Shown: in pieces, positions 44,388 through 57,544 of the stretch
Position numbering within the stretch: the first letter of the stretch is position 1
How the letters are laid out: each line of letters opens with the position of its first letter
DNA from: Pezicula radicicola
Lineage: Eukaryota; Ascomycota; Leotiomycetes; Helotiales; Dermateaceae
Direction of reading: 5' to 3'
Assembly: GCA_003008705.1 (NCBI GenBank)
Contig: PDUO01000008.1
Location: forward strand, 496,001 to 560,000
Length of the DNA stretch: 64,000 nucleotides
Notes under the pieces: model-generated
Database searches by the model: none
Told to the model about the DNA's origin: nothing
What the model saw: the letters and a program-made list of their open reading frames with translations, nothing else
Program-made: the position numbers and the translations under genes

Positions 44388-45546
44388 CTACCTCCTCGTC
44401 CCTAAAATAAGCGTAACAGGCCAACTAATCTTCCGCCTCCCATCCTTCCCTCCCATAATCACCTCCATCTCCCTCCACAACCCTTCAATCTCCTTACTAT
44501 CATCCCCATCCTCCTCCTCCTCACCCAAAAGCTCCCAAACATTAACATTAAGAAACCTCCTAAAATCATCAATCGCCCATTCCTAACTCCAAAACTCCCG
44601 ATCAATAATCTCAATCACTTTTTCTCCACCTCCCTCCCTCCCCTCTACTGACATCTTCTTCCCCTTCCCCTTCCCCCTCTCCATCTTAATCTCTAAATCC
44701 GTCACCTCATCATCATCATCATCATCATCGAAAAAACAAAGTGATTGATCATAATTCCATTTATACCTCTTTACGTCCCTCTATTCTTCCTCCGGAGACA
44801 CGATGTTTGGTAACCAAGAACTCATTGGTTCTGTTACCTTTTCCTTGATCATTGATTTTGTGGGGCTTAGATGTGAGTATTTGAGATTTTTTGATACAGG
44901 GTTTGGATTTCTAGATCGGATAATGATGATGGGAGAGAGGAGAGAAAAGGTTGTCTGTATAGCCATATTGCATAGGTTCCTTCTGGGCGTAGTAGTGCGG
45001 CGAAATTAGAGATGGTGTTGGATGGGGAGAGTTTGTCCTGCGCAGAGGAGGTCGGCTTTTTTTTTTGGAAGGTTAGGTTTGTGGGTAGATCTTCAATATT
45101 ATTTTGGGTGAGGGAAATTTTTCCTTTTGGTTTGCTGGGAAGGGTGGTTTTGGTTATAACTGTGGTTTTTGCGTTTGGCGGGGTTGATGGGTTTGGTGTA
45201 TCTGGGTTATCTAGTTTTTCGAGATATTTTTGAGCTGAGAGGATATAGGACTTGTGTGAGGAGGCTATTATGTGTTGGAATTTGGAACGTAGTTCGAGAG
45301 CTATGGTTCCTAGGGGCTCGGTTTATATATCGTGGGCTACAGTCCAGGAGGAGGATGGCTCGTTGGAGTTGGGGTTGGGGTTGGGGTTGTGGTGGGCGTG
45401 GTGGGTGTAGATTAAGTTATGGAAATCTTAGGTCGGGGTTGGTTGCGTGGAGAGGTAGGTGGTTCAGTATTCTGTGTAGTCTGAGGAGGACTTGGAGGAG
45501 GGATGGAGGAAATGGGTATTTTGGATAGTGTGGGGTGGTGCGTCAT
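44388..45546 (-). pseudogene. broken or heavily spliced gene of unknown family
   Basis: The - strand reads as protein over about 1.1 kb. Read from the 3' end, the last frame, ending at TAG 44388-44390, contains WAIDDFRRFLNVNVWELLGE, then EIEGLWREMEVIMGG and ISWPVTLILGTRR. Before it, KRYKWNYDQSLCFFDDDD and a Lys/Gly-rich stretch lie in the same frame, interrupted by TAG stops at 44781-44783 and about 44584. Farther upstream a different frame reads LRSKFQHIIASSHKSYILSA, GKISLTQNNIEDLP and NFAALLRPEGTYAIWLYRQ. A Pro/Thr-rich start at ATG 45546 meets TAA and TAG stops. Some stops could sit in introns: 44784-44841 could be spliced as gtaaca...aatag. The family is not recognised. The + strand frames here are G-rich shadows. 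Confidence 0.45.
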
Positions 45547-46934
45547 GTTGGTTTCTTTGCTTGTTTGTGGATTTGGAAGGGTTTGGATTGGTTGCTTGGG
45601 GGTGGTATGAGAGGGGGAGAGTAGAGAATGTGGGAAAATGAAGAGAATGGTTTTTGAAAGTGATAGATGTTCACCTTGATATTTATTTGATAGAGAGGAG
45701 CCTTCTTATTTCATTGTATATTACAGGGTTGAAGCAATCATATGTTTGGTGATCTGCATATGATGGAATAGGGCTGACTATGCGAGCTGTACGCCATCGA
45801 CAAATCCAACGGTCCAATAGCTTACATATTAGATTTACTCGGATGTAACTCTGTATGTAGTCTTTTAAGTCTTTTTATAACTGATTGATCGCTTGTGAAG
45901 GACGTCTTTCCTCAGATGTGATTGCTTTTTAAGCGAGCTCTGTTCTCGCCCCCTTTAAGTCATTTAGTTTTTGAACTAAACATCGCATTTTTCATAATAA
46001 TCAACAAAGAACAAAGCATTTCACCAAATTAACTCTATCAATCATGTAATCACCGTTGTACCTTACTTACTATACACACTCGCTTAACTGTTTTTACACT
46101 GAGTATTAACACTACCTAACTAAGTCCTAAGCCATATACATACTAAGGTAAATAGCTCTAGTGTAGTACTAGTATGTTCATTAACCTTTACAATTGATCT
46201 CACCTCTAAATTCTCTTCATCAGTAGAAGCACTGCCTCAACCATCTCATTGATACCAGATATTGTAGATTTATTCTACTGATTGGCAAGACACATTTAAT
46301 TGACAACTATGAACTTCTTGAGCAAAACCAGGGCAATTCGACGTAAAAAGGCAAGTAATAATCTTCTTTAGTAATCTCTCCTAGTATTTAATATCTGAGA
46401 TAATTTAGCTTCGTATATAGGCTAGATTGTAAGTAGTATTTTCTTCTAGCTATACGAAAGATTGTCTCCTGTATTGACAATGTTAATAACCGTAGACTAT
46501 TTCTAGCTCTTGTTCATTCATAGAGTCTCCAATCTAGATATTTTGTTTCTGTTCGTTTGATTAATAACCAGTTCTAATGAATCTTGAGGTTGGAACTTTA
46601 GATATTGTGGAACCTAATTGTAAATAAGAGAATTAACTTACCGCCTGAAACTGTAACTATTCAAAAAATTTGGAAGGACCACAAACAATAATAAAGTATA
46701 GGTATACAGGACAAGAAATCGCAAGAAACAGTCAAGTACGCAGGGAATTAAGGTAAAGCAGCAAGCAAGCAAGGATATGTACAATAGTTTGCAAAAACTA
46801 TCTATGCACATGCATCAATAAAACCTCCAATCATCCCCAATCGCATACCCAAAATAAACATTAGCTTAAAAAAATCTCTCCAAAACTCCACCTAGCCAGC
46901 TTTTCATGCTTTCATAAACCCCAAATAATTTAAC
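45547..46934. other. AT-rich intergenic region
   Basis: About 1.4 kb of very AT-rich DNA. No gene, RNA or recognisable element is seen. Confidence 0.5.
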
Positions 46935-48423
46935 CTAAAGAATCAATCCCACACCTACAGCTCCTACCAATCCTGCCCAAGCTAATCCCGTCTCCCTTGG
47001 TCCTGTCCCCTTACTCTTAGTCGTAGTAACACTCGTGGCTCCTGCCTTCGATGCACTACTCGTCCTTCCACTCGCTTCACCCGTTGAGCTAACTGCGGTC
47101 GTGGTAACTGGACAACTCACAGTACAAGGAAGAGCGCTTGTGAAAGGTAAATCTGCTACCGAGCTTGCTGAAGCAAAAACGACTCCTTGAGTTGCAATCG
47201 CTGGGTTGGGTTGCGCGTCTGGACCTTGAGGGTTTAGGACGTTGTCGATTACGTGGAGTACACCGTTTGCGAGGAGGATATTTGAGGTGAGAAGTTGAGC
47301 GCTGTTGATGAAGACGTTGTTGCCTGCATGTGTGATTGTGATGTTCTCGCCAGACGAAGTGGCGAGTTTGGTGCCATTGGTGAGACCTGAAGAGTAGACT
47401 ACATTGCCGGAAATGTAGTGGTAGTCAAGCACTTGGCCTAGTTCTTCCGTGGTCATGTTTGTAAGAACTGGACCCAGAGCTTGGAATGCCGAGTTATCAG
47501 GAGCGAAGATTGTTAGGTTGGGCGTGTCGGAAAGGGTTGGGATCATGGACGCGGCGTAAAGTGATCCTTCGAAGGAGGTAAGGTTGTAGTTTTGTGTATT
47601 TTGGGTTAGGTTTCCGGGTGGAATTAGAAGGGAGTCAATCACTTGGACGTAGCCACCGGTAAATGCGAGATCCTATAGTGCATGTTTTGTTAATTACTTT
47701 CTTCTTTTTCTTGCGGTCCTTCATGCTCCTCGGTATGTTGAAGTTTGGTGGCTAGAATTTTGAAGGAATACTTACAGCTTGTGTCAAAGTACTCCTGCTT
47801 CCCTGGCCGCTCACAAATACCACCACGTCGCCTGCTTGCTTTACATTTTCAACCCTTTGCCCACCCGTCACATTGGTGTAGGTAACATTGGTTAAGGCTG
47901 TTGGAATAAACGCTGGGTTTCCTGGTATAAGATCCGCGGCTTTGTAGGTGCCTTGTAAAATGTGGTATTCGAGGACATTGGTAATGACATCTGAATCGTT
48001 GTTCTTGAAAGCGTTATTTAGTACAGTGTACGGAATTTTATTGAACGCATCGTCATTTGGCGCGAGGACCTATTTCACAGCAGACAAAAGTCAGCCCACC
48101 ATCTTTTGCATTTCCCAAGCTCTACGAAACTGCTAATTGGACACCCTTACAGTAACACCCTGATATGAAGGCAGTTGCAAGATAATTTGAGGATATTTCT
48201 ACAAATGCAAAGTCAGCGTACGTCACAAATTACTCCCCTGCTTTACCACCCGCTCTCCACACGCCTCGAGATCTCAACGCACCTGGATCAAGCCGTAGAA
48301 TATCGTCAGATTCTTTTCACCAGCCAGCAACGTATTCAAATTGACCAAACCCCCAGTTTGCGCATTCACACCTGTCGCAATCGTAGCCACCAACCCCAAC
48401 GTCACAGCGATCCAGCTCCTCAT
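46935..48423 (-). CDS. fasciclin (FAS1) domain cell-surface protein, GPI-type
   Basis: Exons 48423..48283, 48198..48151, 48069..47776, 47672..46935 (406 aa). FAS1 domains mediate adhesion at the cell surface. A signal peptide is evident (MRSWIAVTLGLVATIATGVNA, cleavage near 21). The first FAS1 domain (about 25-160) includes LTIFYGLIQ, VLAPNDDAFNKI and VLEYHILQG. The second (about 165-305) includes LTIFAPDNSAFQALG, VLDYHYISGNVVY and LLANGVLHVIDNVLNP. A Ser/Thr-rich stalk then leads to a hydrophobic C-terminus (GLAWAGLVGAVGVGLIL), which fits a GPI-attachment signal. There are many N-glycosylation sequons. All introns are GT-AG and phase 0; exon 2 is only 48 nt. The symbol is left empty because fungal FAS1 proteins are not one-to-one. 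Confidence 0.93.
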
Positions 48424-51400
48424 ATTCTCTTACTGCCTCTGTCGGTATACGAAAAAAAGTAAAGAAGGAGCCGTTGGCAGACGGCAGTAGCAAAACTTGA
48501 TAAGTAATTAAAAGAAACGAACGCCTTAATAGACAACGACAGTGGTGTTTAGCAAAAGCCAAGAGCTCATCAACTTCTCTCTCTCAAACGCTCCCAAGAC
48601 TCGCGATGCAGCGGTGCAGAGAAAAAAAAGTTATTGATATCTTAGAGGGGGAGCTCCAGGAACATAGGATTTGCGCAGCCAACCAAAGCGACTCTCTGTC
48701 GCACCAACACTCAGTCCAAGTTGGTTTGATGCTTGATGCTAGCATGTCTATCTCAGTTTGGTGCTACTACGGAGTATGCAGGATAAACGAGGCAGGTCGC
48801 CGTCGTCTCGAATGTCGATAATCCTGAATGCCCCCTGTTGGCCGAACCCCAGTAGAGTTCGGGTGGCAGATAATGGGGTTGCCGATTGCGGCGCACTCGG
48901 GCCTCTAACTGGCCTATTATTAACCTTGTAAGCTGGGCCTGCAATCGGCAACAGGGGTTTATCTGAAGCTTCATGGTTAGGGGCCTTGTCTAAAAAGAGG
49001 ACCCAATACGAGAGAGAGAGCAGGGAACGGAGGTTTTCCGTGGGAAACATCGTGTTGTGGACAGTGCCATCGTTTGCAGACTATCAACAACTAGAAGTAC
49101 AGTACATCCCCCGAATGGAGCCTCGTGGTGACAACGTGGACAGAAAACGATTCTAGTTAGCTATTTAGTTCGGCACGTTCGCCGTAAACAGTCTAAGAAA
49201 AACACCGAATATCTAGCTCGCCAATTGAAATCTAGATCACTAATTATTTGACTACGGATACTCCGTACTATATCCCCATCCCAAAAGAGATAAGGTATCG
49301 ATCGAAAATAAAACTTTGTTGTCTGTCTTCTTTATGCCTTACAATGTAGGAACCCATCTCTCCTATCTTCTGGGCTTCTGTAGGTACTGCAGGCGTTCGT
49401 GTAAACAGTGGTAGCGCAACGATAAGTGTATCGCTTCGAGGTCCAGTGATCCAGCCCGCGAACACAAACAGTTGGTGTAACTCAGCAATGAAAAGCTACG
49501 ATGAATAACATAATCTTCTCCCAAAATCCCGCCATATCACTGCGGAATCTACGAAGTACTCAGCTCGCTTTATGGGCCCATGCAAGATGCGTTGTGCAAA
49601 ATCAAGGGCTGTATGCATTAGCCCTGCATAACTTTTCCTCTGCCCTGTTGTTGCTTTCATACGAGCTGCACTGTAACTCCCGTACATACAGCCTCATCCA
49701 GTGATCTCCAAGAACTTGGTAAGGAAAGGTACAAAAGAGAAACCCGCATCTGCAGTCAGACATAAAGCTTGCATTTTTCGGTGGTATCCAATAAATAACA
49801 TGTACATATCAGCTCTCCACTATTTTCTTTCCCAATTCTCTTCTCAAGTAAATTTCTCGATTGTAAAATCGTGGCTGCTTTTCTACTGTGTTCTGAAGAT
49901 CTCGGTTGTTGTATCCAATTCCGGAGATAACCTTCGTTGCTTTTTCCTTCTGTGTTTGGGTATATACCGGTATCGCTTATCTATCTACTTATCAATATCA
50001 CACTGCCAAGGTGCGTGTCACCTCCGTGCAGTTCAGCATAATTTTCTTGTTGCCAAAGGAATCAATTTATTTCTTGTTGACTGACATGCAGGGACTCACC
50101 TGAGCTTCTCTCTCGTGCGAGGTGTGCGTTATCACCGGTTCATAGCACATCATTCCCGGGGTGAATACTAAGGAGTTCTTGCTTTGCGCTGTGACTTAAT
50201 TTTGCTTTTCCATGCTGTGAGAGGGTCTGAGAACTTAAAAGCAATATTTTGATATTTCAAAATTACCTGCAGACTTGAATTATTGTCTGTAAACTTTATT
50301 GTTGGGCTTTAGGTGGTCTTATTATTTAGCAATTAATATCAGAAGATTATTGTCAAGCTTCTTGTAAGTCAGGTCGGTTTAGTTTTGCTCAAACTGAGTA
50401 TGTGCTAGTGAAAGGGAATAAATACCCTTGTCATATATTTCTCAATATCGAAGTACGAAATTACAGTCAGAGTGTTAGAAGAGAAGCAGATCTGTACCAG
50501 CTCTTACAAGTTCAAGAAACTTCCTAAATACTAGAAATGGCCTACACGGCTTTCCAAGTCCCTAAGTCAAGTTCAACCCTTACTTTCCAACTCTTCTACA
50601 TGTTCAGTGTTCATAAGCAACACTTGTCTATGATATTTCCTTTAAGAACATAATGGACACATATCGTTGAAGAAACAGAGATAATGGAATGTTTTAATCT
50701 CCTTCTTTATTCTAGGCTGCTAGCGCCGTATTGATTTAGGAACTTCTACACAATTTTCCAGCTAAACATACTCGCAAAAAATAGCCAAATCTTGACATAA
50801 TATAATTATTTTCCTAGTTCCCTACCTTGTTTCTAATGGATATAGCTTGTTAGTCCATTCTTCTGGATAAATCTACAACATGGATTAAAATGGGGAAGGT
50901 ACCGATTCCTCGCTCAGGTAAATAATTAAGCGATACTCCCCCCTTTAAACGGACAGAGGCCTTTATACACAAGCGAAAATACTGTTTTACTAAGCGATAG
51001 GCAGAGATTTTTGCAGACTGAAGAATAGGAAAGCCAATTAATAGTCATAGCTTATATAAGAGTCTAAAATAATAGTCACGTAGGAGCAAAAGGTCTTATG
51101 TGACACTTAATACAAGTAACTGAATTGGTCTGAATAACTAATTCGATCCGAGCAACCCACTTCTAGGGTAACACACTTAATTTGAGTATTTGATTTAAAG
51201 CTTATTCAAAGTAGTACCTTATTTTTTCAACAAACGTATTACTTTTAGTTTTGAAATGGTTGAGAACTGAGGAGGGTTCTTTAGGGTTTCTGTTCAGAGC
51301 TGACAAACAATATGCTCGGATATACAAATGACTGCACTTGATAGATAGTAAGAGAGATTCCATTTTTATCTGCACCGGTAACAGCTTTCTAATGGTCGAG

Positions 51401-54400
51401 AATCACATCATTCGTGTGAGCTATGTGCTGCTGCCCTCCCTCTCGCGAAGCGATTAGGAACTTTGCCGCCTATGTCCAACAGCATCATCATGACATTGGT
51501 AGAGGTGAAGATACACTTTAGGCAGCATCATATCTCACCAATTCTTTCAAGAGAAATCTTATCTACCTCTAACCTTCTACCTGTAACTTGGCGATTGCAC
51601 ACCAGAGATCGATAACCGAGCATCTTGAACAATAATAGAAACACCCCAAAAGAAGTTGCATAAACAAATGAAATAACAATGTGTGAAGAAGAAAATTGAC
51701 TCAAGCCATGTGAGAGCCATGTGAAGTGAAAAAGAAACGTTACTCCAGATTCGCAGATGTCAGAGGATGACTTCCCTGAACATACAGCAAAGTTGAGCGA
51801 TTTCGAATGCCACAACAACGAAGGCAAAGCCCTCGACTGGAAGATCAGCATATGCAAGTACACAACCCTAAAAATAAGCATGCTTCAAGACACGAGGATA
51901 AGACCACATGGCGCACAAAAGAAAATTCAGAAATTGCATTCGATTTCACTTACTTACCCGCTTGCTTGGCTGAAGTTTGAGAAAAATTGTTGGTTGGTGT
52001 CTGTGCGGTGTGAGTGGTAATTTAACTCGTGGTAATCAATTGGTTGGTTGCTCGTTTGCAGTCCGTATAGGCAGCAATAAAACAAGGCCCAAAAAACCAA
52101 GCGAGTAATAAGCTGTATCAGTACCCGCGAAGGTATGCAGCGTAGCCTCGCCGCAAATGTGTTCTCCCCGGGGGATCATGATAGCCAAACAATCCGTATC
52201 GCACCCGTCTTTTTCGCCACTTTTCATAGTACTACTACTGTAGTTGGAAACTTGGTGGCATTCCAAGAATAGTATATAGCGTAACGTGTGGATGAGAAGT
52301 GATATGATAAGGAAATATTCAGAGAGATGCAACTTAGATGTGGGTGTGGATAAGAGATAGTAGTGGATGCCTCGATGACTTGGCCATGTGGTTAGCTTAA
52401 CTTTAGTATGGTATTAAGGTATGGATTGTATGGTTCTTGACATAATGGTGAGGTTTTAGGTATGAGGTGTTGGGTAGTTTGAGAGGAGGCCTAGAGTTTT
52501 GTTGTAGGGAGCACGTTTGGTCGCGTGGGAAAGCCGTGCGGGTTGTTTTTGTGAGACTAAGAACTCTGGAAGACGGGAACGAAAAACGTGCAGTCATGTT
52601 GCATAAGTGGCATTTGAGCATCATGACTTTCACTCCTATGCTCGAAAATAAATTGTACTTACTCTATGAGAGATAGTACTATATAGTAGTTGGGAAGTTT
52701 TTGGTCGCAGAACCTAGGAACTTACAGTAGAGTAGCAGCATTAAGATAATGAGATATACTTTATCTCCTGCGGTCATCATTTTAAGTGTTGTCACTTGCT
52801 CTAAGGTGAATATCCCCCACACATGATCTGAGACGAACGCAACAAAGTGTTGGGGAATGGTTCGGCCCTTCAGCCTTGTTATACAGCAATCGAGAGTTGG
52901 CATTTAGAACGAGTAGATTTCGCGGAAACTGGGTACAAACCAGATACTTGTGGATACCATGACCTTGTTGAGAACTGCTCAGCTCTTCGATCCTGCAAGC
53001 AGTACCTCCGAGCTGGAAAAGCTAGACTTAAATGTCGTGGCTGTCGACAATGGCGTAGAAATCGCAATACTTTCGTTTGAACTCGTACGGTGGTAAGGGT
53101 TCGGGATCTGGTTTGTTATGAGCTGATTTGGACTTTATTCTCGAGTATCAGTTGACGCTCTTGCATCGACGGCGCAGCGTATCGCTTGCAGATTAAGTAG
53201 TGCGAAGTAGTACTTGGGCTGCTCGGCCGATTCATCCGTATGACTGCGTACCTGAAGGTCGCCCACCACCTGTGTATTTGGTACGAAGGTACCTACCTAC
53301 TCTCTTTGGAGGAACGGTCCGGGGATCCTAATGAACTGCAGGCCTTGGTATCAGGGTGAAGTTTAGACGACCGGTACAGAGGGAAAAGGCGATATTTTGA
53401 TTACTTTTTACAAAGTCATGAAGATGGAGGAGATAAACTTCATAAAACTCTCGCTATCGTCTTGGCCTTGATGCAAATGGAATAGATTGCTGTCCTGGTC
53501 ACTCGGAATAGTCTCATGCTGTATAACGATACCTTAATTTTTACATTCAATGTTTTCCCTCGTGGTAGATACTGAATTCTGACTAGTTGACTCCCAATCA
53601 ATAATTGATGGCTGCAGAAGGGTCACTGTAGATTCCCGATAGCAGTGCCTGAACTGCCACGATCTGGTGCTGATTGGTTCACTCGGGTTCCGGTTTAGCG
53701 TACCGACTACCTCAGGGGTAAAGTACAGGGGATCGTTACAAGGATTCGCCGCTCAGATGCCGCCTTTAAGCTTAGAAAAGTGGCGTCAGTTCGAAGCGAG
53801 GCTAAGATGTTGCAGTTTATCAATTTATTCCAACATCAGTCACAGCCTGGATTTTAATGGACAACAAGCCAGAGACAGCACTTTTACCATGTGTGGCAAC
53901 TGGACTCGAACGTTTGGGCTACGTACGGTATAGTATTGAAACGTCTATTACCAAATTTGTACCGTAACCCTTTGTCCCATGGCCGCGGCTTCCTTCTGGC
54001 GCTTGAGGGGTCCTGCAGTTTGCACAACACCACAGTACAGGCCGGCCAGGCAGTGACAACTGGCGCTGTGGCATCGAATGGCACGTATTATCGCATGTTC
54101 GATACTCCACCATGGCTTTTACGGTCCAGCTGGATGCTCTTTGCTTCGTGAGGACCCTTCTTTTTATTTCCCAGTCTCAATTGTCGTCAGTCCTAGACCC
54201 TGCACATACGAAGTAGTGACAGTACCTCTGCTTTTGCTTCTGGCCAAGACCTAAAACGGCTCATTACTGGCTGATTTGCTGGCTTAAGTTTGACTTCCTG
54301 CCAGGAGTCTCCCCTTCTGTACGAGAACCAAGGCACGCTACGACTTGACGGTAAACCGAAAACATCAACCTGCCTCCGACTCCACCTAGCCTATAGCCTT

Positions 54401-54695
54401 GTCAATACACTCGATTGTGGTCCAGAGCTTGGAAGAGATCGACGGCCCGTGTGCGAGTCTCCTCCATCCCAGAAAAAAGGCATCGCCTATCTTTTGCCCC
54501 GATATATCCCAGTCGTCTGTGGTCTACAATCTCCAAGCTTCTGCCAACATTTCCACTTCATCACCACAAACACTACATTCGTTCTCAAGCAGAAGTCCTA
54601 CACACGTTCGCTTGGGCTGATCTGCCAAATACACAGTTGTAATATTTAATATATATCTTCAGCACTACTGCCTATCTCTCGTTGAGGCACGCAAG
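48424..54695. other. 6.3-kb gene-poor region
   Basis: I find no gene that I can support in this stretch, the largest gap of the window. It is AT-rich in its middle (about 50100-51500). TACGGAGTA/TACTCCGTA 9-mers lie at 48768 and 49259. A degenerate block similar to the 18-nt repeat lies at about 51105-51195. Frames such as 51757-52020, 52847-53080 and 54290-54649 start with ATG but have no recognisable domain. I see no transposase, reverse transcriptase, long terminal repeat or tRNA signature. The last few hundred bases before 54696 are probably the GH16 promoter and 5' leader. Confidence 0.45.
51105..51195. repeat. degenerate 18-nt repeat block
   Basis: Contains diverged units such as caagtaactgaattggtctgaa-type runs (aagtaactgaa, aataactaattc, gcaacccac, gtaacacac) spaced about 18-20 nt. 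The resemblance to the arrays at 22150 and 24827 is partial. Confidence 0.35.
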
Positions 54696-56180
54696 ATGGA
54701 GGGAACTGGAGCGCAATACAGAGGTGCTGCTATATCAAGCAACTCGCAAATGTCTACACCAATTCGGCCTGGAACTCCAGAGAGCAGAGCTCAGAGCAAT
54801 CCCTTTGGTGAAGATAGCATTTCTCCAGCTCCTCGAACGAATACGAATCCTTTCTCCTCGCCATTCAACTCGCGGCCTGCTTCGTCCTTTGGTTCCTCCT
54901 CTGCCATAAGAGGAATGCCCCCTTCCAGATATTTTCATTCCAGGCGAGTAAAGAAGGGCGACGTTGATCAGCCGTGGAAGTCAAAGGTGGATCCAAAAGA
55001 GAAATGGGTTACAATTATTCCATTAATTGGTCTTGCACTTGGCTTTGCAATCGCAGGTTTCTTGGTGTATGATGGTTTATCTACAGTTGTTCACCACAAG
55101 TACTGCCCAGTGATGAGCGATGATTTCTCCAACGGACTGGATACGAGCATTTGGACACAAGAAGCAGAAGTTGGTGGTTTTGGGTAAGTTTTCATAGCGA
55201 GGAAGTTCACGTGTGGAAAAACTAACTTACCCTCCAGTAATGGCCAGTTCGAACAAACCACCCTTACCGATGAGAACGTCTTCATCCAAGATGGAAAACT
55301 TGTCATCAAGCCAACTCTACAGGATGCTACTCTGATTGAGTCCAACACTGTCATCAACCTGACAGCTGATGGAACTTGCTCATCCACTGAACTTTCTAAC
55401 TGTGTCTCTATCACCAACACCACGGTCGGTACAATTATTCAACCTGTCAAGTCAGGCCGTATTAACACTAAGGCTGGTGCAACAATTAAGTATGGACGCG
55501 TACAAGTTACTGCCAAGCTTCCAGCTGGGGATTGGCTATGGCCTGCGATTTGGATGTTGCCTGTAAATGACACTTACGGCCCATGGCCTGAGTCTGGGGA
55601 GATCGACATCGCGGAGTCTCGAGGAAACAACCACACTTATGCTCAAGGAGGTAACAATATCGTTTCTTCAGCACTTCATTGGGGCCCAGATCCTGCCAAC
55701 GATGCCTGGTGGCGCACAAACGTTAAGCGATCAGCTCTTCACACCACCTATGCCGCAACTGAGCACAAATTCGGACTCGAATGGTCTCAGAAGTACCTCT
55801 TTACCTGGGTTAATAACAATCTCCTTCAAGTTATGTACACCAACTTCGACGAACCCCTCTGGAAGCGTGGTGGATTCCAAAACTTCGATTCCAACGGCAC
55901 CAAATTGGTCGATGTCTGGAGTGCCACTGGCAGAGACCAAACACCTTTTGACCAGCCTTTCTACCTTATCATTAATGTTGCTGTTGGAGGCACAAATGGT
56001 TGGTTCGAAGATGGTGCATCCGGAAAGCCATGGGTCGATGCTTCTGAACAGGCAAGGAACCAGTTCTGGGATGCCAGAGATCAGTGGTATCCTACCTGGC
56101 AAGCTGAGGGTGCTGGCCAGATGACGATCAGCAAGGTTGAGATGTGGCAACAATGCGACGGAAATGAGGACTCTTCATAA
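54696..56180 (+). CDS. type II membrane GH16 glycoside hydrolase (glucanase-like)
   Basis: Exons 54696..55183 and 55238..56180 (476 aa); intron gtaagt...ctccag, 54 nt, phase 2. A cytoplasmic Ser/Pro-rich N-terminus (about 1-105) precedes one transmembrane helix (WVTIIPLIGLALGFAIAGFL, about 105-125), then an extracellular catalytic domain. GH16 members cleave or transfer beta-1,3/1,4-glucans in the cell wall. The active-site signature is WPESGEIDIAES near 280-290, containing the two catalytic Glu around Asp (ExDxxE). Upstream are WPAIWMLP and GRVQVTAKLPAGDW; later come FYLIINVAVGGTNGW and MTISKVEMWQQ. The membrane anchor and domain order resemble the Kre6/GNBP-like GH16 group. Whether it hydrolyses or remodels glucan is open. 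Confidence 0.9.
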
Positions 56181-57480
56181 TGATTACGGTGATGCGTAGA
56201 TGGAATGAACGAGCACATTTAAAGTTTATTTTCATTATACTGGCGCTGGGTGGGAACATAGACATGGGATTATGCAAAGCTTTTGGTCGGACAGGTATAA
56301 AGGTGAGGGATTTTCGGTAAATAGGAGAGCTGGTGATCTGGGGTGACGGAAGTTTCTTTGTTTGGTACATTCACTTCCTATTGTACGTCCATGATACCAT
56401 AATGGTAAAGCCCTATGAATGGATGTAATAAATTTTATCTACCTCTTCTGAGCTACTTTTTACTCTGTGAGGCTCATAAGAATACTTCAAGTCATATTAT
56501 GGTCGATTATTGTTTGTAATTTCCAAGTCAACACTTATCACAATCACAAAAGTGATGTACGGAACCGCACCCACATATCCTCGCTTATTTCCTTTGACTT
56601 TTCTCCCTCTCCTGCTGTGCCGCCTGCCAACAGAACATAAAAAAGTCAAAAGGATACGCAGCAAGGATCTGCCACCAAACCCAAAGCCCAGAAGCCTGAC
56701 CTTCCCTTATCTATTTTTACGTATCCACTTTCTGTTGATCCTAGTACTCGAGTATGATCGCGTATTTTTATCCGATGTCCGGACCAGGGCATGGGTAAGA
56801 TCACCAGGATCTTCTGATTTTCAAAAAATTTCGAAATTCATGTTTCTTTTGTGTATTTTTTTGGTTTTCATTTGAGAGAGAGGGGTGAGGAGGGGTTTGT
56901 GGACTTGGCAGCGGGTGGTGGGCGGTGGTGAATACCTTGGACTTCGTAGGCGATGATGGATTAGGCAAGAGTGAAGCTTTGGGGGTGATTTTTTGAGGTG
57001 TTGAGGTTTTGGTCTACAAAGTACACTGTACAGACATATACTTTCTTGTCTCTCGTCAATGCACACTCGGTCACTGTTGGATTTTTTGCTACAGGCCTGC
57101 ATTGTAGAGGTAGCTACTCCGTACCTGTAGTCATGGAAAAACACGAAGAAGTTGTACTCTTAGACCTCTACTTTGGTACATCTTAACTTGTGCATGAAAC
57201 TCGTGATATGTACTCCGTAGGCAGCCTTTTTAATTGCATGTCATACGAGTACCAGAACCTGTAGATGTCACTGATGTCAGATACGAGGCGAGGGGTTGAA
57301 GCTCACAGACACTTGGCTTGACCTCTAGCCTCGGGGAAAGATAGTCTGCGCCTTCCATCTTGATCTGACAGCACTGATAATACGGAGTATTTACAGCGCT
57401 ACAGCTTGTAGTTCTCGGATAATAGTGTGATAGCGTAAAACTACGGGGTAACAACTCAATCTGTTCACCAAAGCCTTCTC
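56181..57480. other. intergenic region
   Basis: No gene is supported. Three TACTCCGTA/TACGGAGTA 9-mers lie close together at 57115-57123, 57211-57219 and 57381-57389. Confidence 0.45.
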
Positions 57481-57544
57481 AGCTCTAGAGTTTCGAACAT
57501 AATATTCTCAAATAAGCGCTTGTTATGAAATTCTCATATTATCG

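Noticed and set aside
51757..52020. Frame starting MSEDDFPEH with good initial composition
   Set aside because: The composition decays after about 40 codons, with no splice-supported partner exon and no recognisable domain.
52847..53080. Small Cys-containing + strand frame, considered as a secreted effector-like peptide
   Set aside because: No signal peptide, begins mid-composition, and no paired-cysteine pattern that I could defend.
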